DNA of 64,000 bases, from contig NZ_JBCAQT010000013.1 in the NCBI RefSeq assembly GCF_038419845.1, positions 62,001-126,000 on the forward strand, read 5' to 3'. This DNA is from Marinimicrobium sp038419845. Lineage in GTDB: Bacteria > Pseudomonadota > Gammaproteobacteria > Pseudomonadales > Cellvibrionaceae. Of this stretch, positions 24,933-33,479 are shown one piece after another. The notes under the pieces were generated by a model. The model was not told the DNA's origin. It searched no databases and saw only the letters and a program-made list of their open reading frames with translations. Each line of letters starts with the position of its first letter. Positions within the stretch are counted from its first letter, which is position 1. The position numbers were made by a program, and so were the translations under genes.

Positions 24933-25677
24933 GGACAAATTTCTGCCGCTCGAGACGGCGCTCGACACCTGGCGAGACTGGGGGCTGGCACTGGAACAGC
25001 GCCCGGCAGTCATGGGCCCGGTGCCGGGAGGGCGAACCAACCGCAGCTACCAGCTTCGGGCACCCGAGCTCGGGCACGACCTGCTACTGCGGATCAACAA
25101 CCCTCAGGGACAGAGGCTGGGCATCGACCGCCACCGGGAAGTCGAGATCCTCCGGACGGTGGCCGATGCCGGCTTGACCCTCGGTGCCTGTTACTGGGAG
25201 CCCGAACAGCGATTTACCGTCTTCCGCCATATCGAAGCGCGCACCTGGAACGCGCAGGATTTTGCCGACCCGGGCCAGCGCCGGCGTCTGCTCGAGTGTT
25301 TACGGCTCGCCCACTCCTTGCGGCCGAGTGTGCCCCGGCGGCGCTACTACGATTACCTGAATCATTACTGGCAGCAACTGGAGCGGGCCGAGGCGGTTGA
25401 GGATGAGCTGCGTAACGAATGGCAGAATTTTGTCCCACATCTGTGGGCGTTTGATCAGGCCGGTTGGACGCCCTGTCTGACCCACCACGACCTGATTCCC
25501 GAAAATGTCCTGGAAACCCCCGAGCGGCTGTATCTGATCGACTGGGAGTACGCGGCCCCGGGACATCCGGATATCGACTACTGGTGCCTGGATCCCGCTC
25601 TGGTGCGCGAGCCCTTTATCCACGAACTGGCGAACTGGACCAATGATCTCTGGGAGCGGGTGGTACGTCTTCACTAA
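24922..25677 (+). CDS. phosphotransferase, candidate thiamine kinase
   Basis: A 251-residue aminoglycoside/choline-kinase-like enzyme. N-lobe GGRTNRSY and LLLRINN; catalytic loop THHDLIPENVLET with the HxDxxxxN pattern; metal-binding LIDWEYA; C-terminal PDIDYWCL. The GTG at 24922 follows AGGAG at 24910-24914 and overlaps pnuT by 11 nt. In this operon it should phosphorylate imported thiamine to thiamine monophosphate, keeping it in the cell. Choline kinase is the alternative but context favours thiamine. Confidence 0.85.
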   Translation: MPGEDKFLPLETALDTWRDWGLALEQRPAVMGPVPGGRTNRSYQLRAPELGHDLLLRINNPQGQRLGIDRHREVEILRTVADAGLTLGACYWEPEQRFTVFRHIEARTWNAQDFADPGQRRRLLECLRLAHSLRPSVPRRRYYDYLNHYWQQLERAEAVEDELRNEWQNFVPHLWAFDQAGWTPCLTHHDLIPENVLETPERLYLIDWEYAAPGHPDIDYWCLDPALVREPFIHELANWTNDLWERVVRLH

Positions 25678-25681
25678 GGCA

Positions 25682-25758
25682 ATGGCTTGTTAACTTCCCA
25701 CGGCAACAAACCGCTGGTTTATTGCGGCTGGCAAGCCATGGTGGAATGGTGCACCATT
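25682..25758. repeat. nested inverted repeats between thiamine kinase and phosphatase genes
   Basis: ATGGCTTG (25682-25689) pairs with CAAGCCAT (25732-25739), enclosing CCGC/GCGG. Immediately after is the perfect 14-bp palindrome AATGGTGCACCATT (25745-25758). There is no T tract, so termination is uncertain; the palindrome could be an operator for the next gene. Confidence 0.5.
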
Positions 25759-25792
25759 GAGGGTATAGAAGTTGACGAAGGTGCTTCCTGCT

Positions 25793-27793
25793 ATGAAACA
25801 ACCGGTGATGACCCAGCGCGCCGAGGCGGCGGATGTTGATGATATCTGTATCAATGCCAGCGGCAATCGTCCGTTGAGCGAAGTCAGTCGGTCCCGCCGC
25901 AACCTGCTCAAAGGCGGGTTGGGTCTGCTGGCCACGCACCTGGCCGCACCCGCGCTCCTGACGGCGTGCGTACCCGGCATGGGACGCCACGGAGCCCCCT
26001 TTACCGACAGCCCCCGCCCCGCCATCGGCTTCACCCCGGTGCCAGTGGCGCAGGACCCGGATTACGACCGGGTGGATGTGCCCGAGGGCTATGCGGCCGA
26101 GCCGTTTTTCAGCTGGGGCGACCCGGTGGTGAACGGCGCCACCCCCTGGGATTCGGGAGCGGGGAACGACTGGCTGGAGCAGGAACGCCAGTCCGGCCAG
26201 AACCATGACGGTATGCATTACTTCCCCTTTCCCGATGCCCCCAATGAGCATGGCCTGCTGGTGATCAATCACGAGTACATCAACGCCACGCTTCACCCCG
26301 AGGGGCCGACCGTCACCGAAGATGCTCAGGGTCGAAAAATACGGCCGAAAGATGAGGTGCGCAAAGAGCAGGCGGCACACGGTCTGAGCATTGTTGAAGT
26401 GCGCCGCGACCCCTGGGGGCACTGGGAGCGGCTCTATCCCTCCCAGTACAACCGCCGCCTGACCGCCACGACCCCGATGAGGATCAGTGGTCCCGCCGCA
26501 GGCGCCGACGCCATGAAAACCCGCGATGACCCCACGGGTACGGAAGTGCTGGGCACATTGAACAATTGCGCCATGGGAGTCACTCCCTGGGGAACCTATC
26601 TGATCGCCGAGGAAAACTGGAAAAACTATTTTGCCAACAGCGACCTGGATGATCACGCCCAGCGTCGGGAGCATCATCGCTTCGGTATCGCTGCCGGTCC
26701 CAACAGTCACTACAACTACTGGGAATCCGCCGACCCGCGTTTTGATGCCACGCCTAAACCTGACCAGCCTCACGGTGGCTATGTCAACGAGCCCAACCGG
26801 TTCGGCTGGGTGGTGGAAGTGGACCCCTTCGACCCCCAGAGCCAACCGGTCAAGCGCACCGCCTTTGGCCGGATGGTGCGCGAAGGCTGCACCTGTGTGC
26901 AGCACCCGGATGGTCGGTTGGCGTTTTATTCCGGCGAAGACTCCCGGGGCGAGTGCATCTACAAATTTGTGCCCGAGGGGCGCTTCGATCCGGATGATCC
27001 CCGGGCCAACCGGGATCTGCTCGACCGGGGAACCGTTTATGTGGCCGTCTATCACGAGGATGGGACGGGCGAGTGGCGTCCGTTGGTGTGGGGCGAGCCG
27101 GGCCTGACCGAGGCCGACGGTTTTGCCTCCCAGGCCGACGTGCTGATCAACCTGCGAAGCGCCGCCGACGCCCTGGGCGGCACACCCATGGACCGGCCCG
27201 AATGGGTCGCCGTCAATCCTTTTACCCGGGATGGCTATGTCACCCTCACCAACAACGTCGATCGGGGTGTGGATCCCGATCAGCCGGTCGACGCCGCCAA
27301 TCCTCGGCCGGAGAATCACCACGGCCAGATCCTTCGCTGGCGCGAGCGGGACCGCGACCCGCACGCCACCCGCTTCGAGTGGGAGCTGTTCCTGTTGGCC
27401 GGTGAACAGCCCCCGGCGGGTGAGTCCTGGAAAACCGACCACCAGTACGGCACCATTGAGGGCGATATCTTTGCCTGTCCAGACGGTCTCTGGTTTGATC
27501 CGGAAGGAAGGTTGTGGATTCAGACCGACTTCAGCGATGGCAAGTCCGTGTACGACGCCATGGGCACCAACCAGATGCTCTGCGCCGACCCGGTCACCCG
27601 CGAAGTGCGCCGTTTCCTCACCGGGCCGTCCGGGTGCGAGATCACCGGCGTGACCGGCACCCCGGATGGCACAACCCTGTGGATCAACGTCCAGCACCCG
27701 GGCATCAGTTACCCGGCGAGCGACGGCAAGACCCGCCCGCGCTCCACCACGGTGTTGATCACCAAGGATGACGGTGGTGTGATCGGCACCTGA
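25793..27793 (+). CDS. phoX: PhoX-type alkaline phosphatase, Tat-exported
   Basis: A 666-residue protein of the PhoX/DUF839 family. The ATG at 25793 was preferred over the TTG at 25772. A twin-arginine motif SRSRRNLLKG (Arg35-Arg36) is followed by a hydrophobic stretch and LTAC, a lipobox, so it may be a Tat-exported lipoprotein. The body has family blocks GLLVINHEYINATL, NNCAMGVTPWGTYLIAEENWKNYF, VREGCTCVQHPDGRLAFYSGED and TPDGTTLWINVQHPG. PhoX enzymes are calcium- and iron-dependent phosphomonoesterases of the periplasm or surface that release phosphate. No Pho-box array is visible upstream. Confidence 0.88.
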   Translation: MKQPVMTQRAEAADVDDICINASGNRPLSEVSRSRRNLLKGGLGLLATHLAAPALLTACVPGMGRHGAPFTDSPRPAIGFTPVPVAQDPDYDRVDVPEGYAAEPFFSWGDPVVNGATPWDSGAGNDWLEQERQSGQNHDGMHYFPFPDAPNEHGLLVINHEYINATLHPEGPTVTEDAQGRKIRPKDEVRKEQAAHGLSIVEVRRDPWGHWERLYPSQYNRRLTATTPMRISGPAAGADAMKTRDDPTGTEVLGTLNNCAMGVTPWGTYLIAEENWKNYFANSDLDDHAQRREHHRFGIAAGPNSHYNYWESADPRFDATPKPDQPHGGYVNEPNRFGWVVEVDPFDPQSQPVKRTAFGRMVREGCTCVQHPDGRLAFYSGEDSRGECIYKFVPEGRFDPDDPRANRDLLDRGTVYVAVYHEDGTGEWRPLVWGEPGLTEADGFASQADVLINLRSAADALGGTPMDRPEWVAVNPFTRDGYVTLTNNVDRGVDPDQPVDAANPRPENHHGQILRWRERDRDPHATRFEWELFLLAGEQPPAGESWKTDHQYGTIEGDIFACPDGLWFDPEGRLWIQTDFSDGKSVYDAMGTNQMLCADPVTREVRRFLTGPSGCEITGVTGTPDGTTLWINVQHPGISYPASDGKTRPRSTTVLITKDDGGVIGT

Positions 27794-27865
27794 TGATTCG
27801 ACGCTGACTCGCGGGTTGACGTAAACTTTGGGTTCACCGACTGCCACTCAGACAGCGAGCGCTTG

Positions 27866-28336
27866 ATGGACTTCGCCCTGCACTCATCTCTCATTACGGT
27901 TGTCACCACGTCTCTGGTGGTGGCGCTGAACGTGGTTTTTCACTATGAAGTGATCCAGTGGCTCAACCGTTGGCATGTCGGGCGTCATCGGCGATTCGGT
28001 CATAACCACCGGGTCCGTCCCATTGTATTGTTCACCATGTTTGTGTTGCTGTTGGCCCATGTGGTGGAAATCTGGCTGTTCGGCTTTGCGTTCTGGTGGT
28101 TGTTGGATCTTGAAGGGTACGGCGTGATTCAGGGGTACGGGGAACTGAGTCTGCTCGACTGCGTCTATTTTTCGGTCGCGAACTACACGACGGCAGGATG
28201 GGGGGATTTAGTGGCCGTTGGGGATATACGTTTTCTGGCGGGCACCGAGGCCCTGGTGGGCTTCATGATGATCACCTGGTCGGCCTCGTTCAGTTACCTG
28301 GTCATGAACCGGGCCTGGGGCAGTGATAAGGCTTGA
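27866..28336 (+). CDS. two-TM-type ion channel with a variant selectivity filter
   Basis: A 156-residue protein with hydrophobic segments at about 8-28, 50-80 and 125-148 and a pore loop YFSVANYTTAGWGDLVAV at about 100-117. The filter reads TTAGWGD rather than TVGYGD, with Trp in place of Tyr. The overall size is that of a small KcsA-like subunit forming tetramers, probably conducting potassium. Histidine- and arginine-rich RWHVGRHRRFGHNHR lies in the loop after the first helix. ATG 27866 directly follows the alternative TTG 27863. Confidence 0.78.
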   Translation: MDFALHSSLITVVTTSLVVALNVVFHYEVIQWLNRWHVGRHRRFGHNHRVRPIVLFTMFVLLLAHVVEIWLFGFAFWWLLDLEGYGVIQGYGELSLLDCVYFSVANYTTAGWGDLVAVGDIRFLAGTEALVGFMMITWSASFSYLVMNRAWGSDKA

Positions 28337-28378
28337 GGGAAGTAGATCAGAGGTTCATCCCTGAACCAGTGAGCCATA

Positions 28379-28663
28379 CTACTGATTGGAAGCCAGCGGC
28401 GTGACGTTTCCGGCCTGCCCCTCGGACTCTTCAAGCAGAGCTTCGGGCTTACCCTTGCAGGCTTTGGCCAATTGATCACGGCGCTCGGCCAACAGCAGAC
28501 CAATGGCCTCACTGTGTTCCTCGCTGATGCCGTCAATGGAGCTTTCAATCAGCTCGGTGATATTGGCGGCCAGCTCCAGCATTTTGTCGTGCGCTTCCGC
28601 GGCTTTTTTATCGTCAAACATCTTGCCATCCCGATCACATTTCCAAACGGCGACTACAGCCAT
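28379..28663 (-). CDS. yebG: YebG-like SOS-induced protein
   Basis: A 94-residue protein beginning MAVVAVWKCDRDGKMFDDKKAAEAHDKMLELA, matching the E. coli YebG pattern of a K-x-x-A-x-x-x-DKML motif near residue 25, and EAIGLLLAERRDQL near residue 60. The role of YebG is not settled; it is DNA-damage inducible and non-essential. A near-consensus LexA box lies 20 nt upstream of the ATG. It is convergent with the ion-channel gene (42 nt gap). Confidence 0.88.
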   Translation of the reverse strand: MAVVAVWKCDRDGKMFDDKKAAEAHDKMLELAANITELIESSIDGISEEHSEAIGLLLAERRDQLAKACKGKPEALLEESEGQAGNVTPLASNQ

Positions 28664-28682
28664 GGTTTACCTCCTGGGTCAT

Positions 28683-28702
28683 TACTGTTTTTTTATACAG
28701 TA
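28683..28702 (-). promoter_or_regulatory. LexA (SOS) box
   Basis: TACTGTTTTTTTATACAGTA matches the E. coli consensus TACTGTATATATATACAGTA at nearly every position, with perfect CTG and CAG ends. It lies 20 nt upstream of the yebG start and downstream of the RND permease stop at 28764, so yebG has its own SOS promoter. Confidence 0.92.
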
Positions 28703-28763
28703 TTGATTGCAGGGCGACTTGTCAACTCTTGGTGGTGCGCTGGGCAATTGTCAGCCCAACCGA

Positions 28764-31700
28764 TCAGCGAGAACTGATGCCACCGAAGCGCAGGTACATG
28801 GCCGGCACCACCAGCATGTTCAGGGCGGTGGAGCTGAGCAGCCCCCAGAGAATCACAATCGCCATGGGGGCCTGAATCTCGCTACCGGGTTCTCCTCCGG
28901 CCAGGGCCAGGGGGACCAGCGCCAGCGCTGTGGCAAGGGCGGTCATCAGGATGGGCACCAGCCGCTCTTCGGCCCCCTGGCGGACGGCCTGAGCGGGGGC
29001 AAGCCCCTGATCCTGAATCAGGCGGCCGATATGGTCGATCAGAATCACGCCGTTGCGGGTGGCAATGCCGAACAGGGTAATAAAGCCGATCAGTACGGCC
29101 ACCGTGACGACGCCTCCGGCGAACCAGACGCCCGCCACGCCGCCAATCAGTGCCAGTGGCAGGTTGAGCATGACCAACAGTGCGTCCCGGGCGCGCCCGA
29201 AAGCGGCCACCAGCAGAAAGAAAATGCCGGCAATGACCAGCGCGCCCAGTAACAGCAGCCGGGTGCTGGCGGCTTCGGCGCTCTGGAACTGGCCGCCGTA
29301 CTCCAACCGGTAGCCGGTCGGCAGCTCGATGTTGGCGTCGAGGGTGCGCTCAATGTCCTCTACCACGCTGATCAGGTCCCGCTCGGCCACGTTGGCCATG
29401 ACCACCAGGTGGCGCTGGACGTTCTCCCGGGTGATGGTGTTCGGTCCCCGCTCGCGCCGGATGTCGGCCAACGCCGAGAAGGGCACCTGGGCACCGGAGG
29501 CGAGCGTGAGTTGGGTTTCCCGCAGGGTGTCCAGGTTCTCTTTGGCGCTTTCCGGCAGGCGCACGACCAGATCAAAGCTCGCCTCTCCCTCCAGCAGCCG
29601 GCCGACGGTGGTGCCGTTGAAGGCCGTCTCCAGGGCGTCGGCGGCCTCGGCCATGGTCATCCCGTAGTTGGCCAGGGCGGATCGGTCAAAGCGCACGGTG
29701 ACAAACGGGATCTGACTCTGCTCGTCCATGGCGACGTCCACCGCGCCCGGAACCTCGCTGACCAGGGATTCGATCTGACCACCGAGTGAGCGCAGCTCGA
29801 ACAGGTCATCGCCAAAGAGCTTGATGGCAATGTTGGCGCGGGTACCGGAAAGCATGTGATCAATGCGGTGCGAAATGGGCTGGCCGATAATGACGTTGGT
29901 GCCGGGCAGCAGCGCGAACTCCTCCCGAAGGGCCGCTAGCAGCTCGGCCTTGTCCCGCTTCTGCATCTTGAGCGATACGTCGATCTCGGAGGAGAAGACC
30001 TGCTGGGCGTGCGGATCCAGTTCGGCCCGTCCGGTGCGTCGGGCCGTGGCGACCACTTCCGGTTGCTCCAGCAGAATGTTTTCCACCCGCTGGCCGATGG
30101 AATCGGAGGTTTCCAGCGAGGTGCCGGGTAGGGTCACCGCACTCAGGGTCAGGCTGCCTTCGTTGAACTCGGGTAAGAAACCACGTCCGGCGAAGGAAAG
30201 CCCCACCAGAGAGACCAGCAGCAGGGCCAGAGCCCCGCCGATCACCACGCGCCAGCGCCGCAGTGACCAGTCCAGCAGGGGGCGATAGGCGGATTTCAGG
30301 GCCCGGATCAGGCGGGTGTCGTGGTCATGGGCGACGGTGCGACTCCCTGGCAGGCCCAGCAGGCAAAGCACCGGAGTGACGGTCACCGCGACCAGCAGCG
30401 AGGCGGCGAGAGACACCACATAGGCCAGCCCCAGCGGTTCCAGCAGCCGCCCTTCGACGCCGCTGAGGAAAAACAGCGGGAGGAACACCAGAATGATGAT
30501 CAGGGTGGCAAAAACAATGGAGCCTTCGATCTCCCGGGTGGCCGCCGAGACCACGTGCAGCGCTGACTGTCGCTGATCCTCGGGCCGGTCGGCGTTTTCG
30601 CGCAGGCGCCGGACGATGTTTTCCACCACAATAATGGCATCGTCCACCAGCGCGCCGAGCGCAATGGTCATGCCCCCGAGCGTCATGGTATTGAGAGTGC
30701 CGCCCAGCCAGCGAATGGACAGCACCGCCACCAACAGCGACAGGGGGATGGCCACCAGCGCGATGGCGGTGGCCCGCACGCTGTATAAAAACAGAAACAT
30801 GATGGCCACTACCAGAATGGCCCCGTCGCGCAGCGCCGCGCTGAGGTTGTCGATGGAAACGGTAATGAAGTCCGCCTGCCGGAAAGCGTCGGTTTCGATC
30901 CGCATGCCCTCGGGCAGTGAGCCCTGCAGCTCGTCGATGACGCCATCCAGGCGCTCGGTCAGCTCCAGGGTGTTCACCCCCGGCTGTTTCTGGATGCCCA
31001 GTACCACCGCCGCTTCGCCCTTGTAGCTGCCGGTGCCCCGGCGGGGCGCCGGACCGGTCTGCACCACCGCCAGATCGCGCACCAGCACCGGCACCTGCGC
31101 CCGGGTGGTCACGACCGCCTGCTCCAGATCCTCGATGGTGCGGGCCCGGCCGATGCCCTGAATCAGAAATTCCTGGCTGTTCTCGGTCAGGAAACCGGCG
31201 GAGGCGTTGTGGCTGGCATCGGCCACGGCCCGGCGCAACTGGTTCAGGGTGACGCCGTAAGCCGACAGCCGTTCGGGGGAGGCAACCACCTGAAACTGGC
31301 GGGTCTCGCCCCCGGTGGGAATCACCTCGGCGACGCCCGGCACGGCCAGCAGCCGCCGCCGGACCTGCCAGTCGGCGGCGGTTTTCAGGTCCATTTCGCT
31401 GTGCCGATCGGAGCTCAGAGCGATGAACAGAATCTCGCCCATGATCGATGTGACCGGAGCCAGCACCGGGGGTGGCAGGTCCTCGGGCAATGCCCGGGAT
31501 ACGTTCTGCAGGCGCTCCGCGACCCGCTGGCGCGCCCGATAGATATCCGTGCCCCAGTCGAACTCCACGGTGACCACGCTGATGCCCACCCCGGTGTTGG
31601 AGCGCACCCGCCGGACCCCGCCGGCGCCGTTCATGGCGGTCTCGATGGGGAAGGTCACCAGGCGCTCGACATCCTCGGGCGGCATGCCGTGGGCTTCCGA

Positions 31701-31850
31701 GACAATGGTGACGGAGGGAGCGGTCAGGTCGGGGAAAACATCCACCGGCGCCTTCATCGAGGACCAGCCGCCCCAAGCCATCAGCAGGCCGGCGGCGGCC
31801 AGTACCAGCAGGCGGTTGCCCAGCGACCAGCGTATGATTCGGTCAATCAT
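28764..31850 (-). CDS. heavy-metal efflux RND permease (CusA/CzcA family)
   Basis: A 1028-residue inner-membrane pump. TM1 is at about 8-28, then a large periplasmic porter domain, a TM2-TM6 block with the proton-relay segment LGALVDDAIIVVEN at about 395, TM7, a second porter domain (about 560-850), and the last helices to residue 1015. DVFPDLTAPSVTI and the Gly-rich TM5 region are HME-RND hallmarks. It works with the adaptor and TolC-type channel encoded upstream to expel metal ions or other cationic compounds from periplasm and cytoplasm. Last gene of the metal operon; substrate is undefined. Confidence 0.93.
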   Translation of the reverse strand: MIDRIIRWSLGNRLLVLAAAGLLMAWGGWSSMKAPVDVFPDLTAPSVTIVSEAHGMPPEDVERLVTFPIETAMNGAGGVRRVRSNTGVGISVVTVEFDWGTDIYRARQRVAERLQNVSRALPEDLPPPVLAPVTSIMGEILFIALSSDRHSEMDLKTAADWQVRRRLLAVPGVAEVIPTGGETRQFQVVASPERLSAYGVTLNQLRRAVADASHNASAGFLTENSQEFLIQGIGRARTIEDLEQAVVTTRAQVPVLVRDLAVVQTGPAPRRGTGSYKGEAAVVLGIQKQPGVNTLELTERLDGVIDELQGSLPEGMRIETDAFRQADFITVSIDNLSAALRDGAILVVAIMFLFLYSVRATAIALVAIPLSLLVAVLSIRWLGGTLNTMTLGGMTIALGALVDDAIIVVENIVRRLRENADRPEDQRQSALHVVSAATREIEGSIVFATLIIILVFLPLFFLSGVEGRLLEPLGLAYVVSLAASLLVAVTVTPVLCLLGLPGSRTVAHDHDTRLIRALKSAYRPLLDWSLRRWRVVIGGALALLLVSLVGLSFAGRGFLPEFNEGSLTLSAVTLPGTSLETSDSIGQRVENILLEQPEVVATARRTGRAELDPHAQQVFSSEIDVSLKMQKRDKAELLAALREEFALLPGTNVIIGQPISHRIDHMLSGTRANIAIKLFGDDLFELRSLGGQIESLVSEVPGAVDVAMDEQSQIPFVTVRFDRSALANYGMTMAEAADALETAFNGTTVGRLLEGEASFDLVVRLPESAKENLDTLRETQLTLASGAQVPFSALADIRRERGPNTITRENVQRHLVVMANVAERDLISVVEDIERTLDANIELPTGYRLEYGGQFQSAEAASTRLLLLGALVIAGIFFLLVAAFGRARDALLVMLNLPLALIGGVAGVWFAGGVVTVAVLIGFITLFGIATRNGVILIDHIGRLIQDQGLAPAQAVRQGAEERLVPILMTALATALALVPLALAGGEPGSEIQAPMAIVILWGLLSSTALNMLVVPAMYLRFGGISSR

Positions 31851-31866
31851 GCAAAACTCCGCGAGT

Positions 31867-31898
31867 TTAGGAGGTTGGGAGATTAGGAGATTGGGAGG
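31867..31898. repeat. four tandem 8-bp repeats between adaptor and permease genes
   Basis: On plus the units are TTAGGAGG, TTGGGAGA, TTAGGAGA, TTGGGAGG, a 32-bp array immediately next to the adaptor stop codon and 17 nt before the permease ATG. In the mRNA (minus) they read as CCUCC/CUCC-rich units, the complement of a Shine-Dalgarno. Confidence 0.8.
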
Positions 31899-33479
31899 TC
31901 AGTGGGCGTGACCGTGGCCAATATCGCTGCCACCCACCGAGGCGAGTTTCACCAGGTAGGCCCCTTCACTGACTACCCGTTCCTTAGCATCCAGGCCCCG
32001 AAGGACTTCCACCCAGGACCCGTCGCGCACGCCCAGCTCGACCGGGCGCCGCTCAAAACTTTCGCCGCTGATCTGCACATACACCACAGCGCGACCGTCA
32101 TCGTCGATGACGGCACGGCGGGGGATGGCCAGTCGGTCGGTGGCCGGTTCGGTGAACACCCGGGCCGGCATCCGGGCACCGAGCAGGGTGGGGCCGATGG
32201 CCGCCGGGTATTCGACCGTAATGCCGGCGGTACGGCTGTGCGGGTCCACCGCGCTGTCGTGACGCACCACGCGAGCGCCCCGCTCGGCGTCCAGCACCTG
32301 CGGGCCCTCGGGGTGATCGAGCCAGGCGCCACTGCTCCGGGCCAGGGCTTCGGCAAACCGCTCCGGAACCCGAATGGCGAGCCAGCGCCGCTCGGGCGCG
32401 GCCAGGCGGAAGAGGGGCTCCCCGGCCCTGATGAAAGCGCCGGGGCTGGCGTCGGTGGCGACGACTTCTCCGGTGACGGGCGCCCGCAGGGCAAGGCCCG
32501 CCTCGGTGTCTCCGGACTGATACTGCTCGACCCGGGCGCGCGCCGTCTGGAATTCGGTCCGGGCGACATCGCGCGCCTGCCGTGCTTCGAGCAGGCGTCG
32601 CTCGGGGATGGCGCCTTCCTCCAGCAGGCCGGTCAGCCGCTCGACATCCTTTTCGGCCAGCGTCAGGCGGGAGCGGGCCTGCTCCAGGGCCAGTGCCAGG
32701 CTGCCCACATCGGATTCGCTCCCCAAGCGGGGAATCAGGGTGCCCAGTCGGGTGCCCCGCTCCACACGCTGGCCCGGCTGAGCCAGTTGAGCCGTGGCAA
32801 TGTAACCGTCCGCTGGGGCGCGCACGATGGCGCCGGCATCGGCGGGGGCGGTGACGGTCCCGAAACCGGGCACCGAGGCCCGCAGGGGCCGGGGCCGGAC
32901 CACCTCGGTGGCAAACCGGTTGTCCCACTGCTGCTCTTTCAGGTATTGGATGTCGCCCTCGGGATGATCGCCGGGGTCTTGAGCCGCATGGGCGTCCGGG
33001 AAAACCGTCACCCGGCCCAGGGTGTGCCGGGCCTTCAGCTCCCCCTGAGTCACTTCTACGACCAGGGTGAACTCGCCGGCGTCCCGGGGGGTGACGGTTG
33101 GCCGGAAAATGCCGGGGCTGGCCGGCTCATTGACCCGAAATCGGGCCACGGAGCGTCCTTCGCGCTGGATCAGCACGTCCATCCGCCCTTCGGCCAGTGG
33201 CTGGAAGTCACTCAGTCGGGTCACATGGGCAACGAAGGGCGAGGCATGTCCCGCGACCAGGGCCGGAAATTCCACAAACAGCTCGGTGCTGTCACTGAAA
33301 TCGGTGTAGACCCGGGCGCCGGTGTCGTGCTCGTCGTGGGCCGCATGAGAGCCGTCGGTACCGTGGGCGTGGCCATGATCATCCGTCGGGGCGTCGGAGC
33401 ACCCCGCCAGGGTCAGAGCCAGACCCAATCCCAGAGCCAACCCCAGACCCAATGCCCGGGCGCGTGAATCAATGGGCAT
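31899..33479 (-). CDS. RND periplasmic adaptor (CzcB-like) with His-rich termini
   Basis: A 526-residue adaptor. The ATG at 33479 (MPIDSRARALGLG) was chosen because it gives a lipoprotein signal peptide ending in AGC, while a longer frame is antisense to the His-rich gene. After the Cys comes a His-rich stretch (DDHGHAHGTDGSHAAHDEHD), an Ig-like domain (about 60-150), a lipoyl domain with coiled coil (about 190-310), and the beta-barrel. The C-terminus is GHGHAH. It joins the inner pump to the outer channel. It overlaps the His-rich lipoprotein gene by 11 nt, which indicates translational coupling. Confidence 0.9.
   Translation of the reverse strand: MPIDSRARALGLGLALGLGLALTLAGCSDAPTDDHGHAHGTDGSHAAHDEHDTGARVYTDFSDSTELFVEFPALVAGHASPFVAHVTRLSDFQPLAEGRMDVLIQREGRSVARFRVNEPASPGIFRPTVTPRDAGEFTLVVEVTQGELKARHTLGRVTVFPDAHAAQDPGDHPEGDIQYLKEQQWDNRFATEVVRPRPLRASVPGFGTVTAPADAGAIVRAPADGYIATAQLAQPGQRVERGTRLGTLIPRLGSESDVGSLALALEQARSRLTLAEKDVERLTGLLEEGAIPERRLLEARQARDVARTEFQTARARVEQYQSGDTEAGLALRAPVTGEVVATDASPGAFIRAGEPLFRLAAPERRWLAIRVPERFAEALARSSGAWLDHPEGPQVLDAERGARVVRHDSAVDPHSRTAGITVEYPAAIGPTLLGARMPARVFTEPATDRLAIPRRAVIDDDGRAVVYVQISGESFERRPVELGVRDGSWVEVLRGLDAKERVVSEGAYLVKLASVGGSDIGHGHAH

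Noticed and set aside
25616..27847. 743-codon minus-strand open frame
   Set aside because: Antisense to the PhoX-type gene; composition follows codon shadowing in GC-rich DNA and no motif is seen.
31902..33467. 521-codon plus-strand open frame
   Set aside because: Antisense to the RND adaptor; low-complexity Gly/His/Pro composition from the complement of the adaptor.
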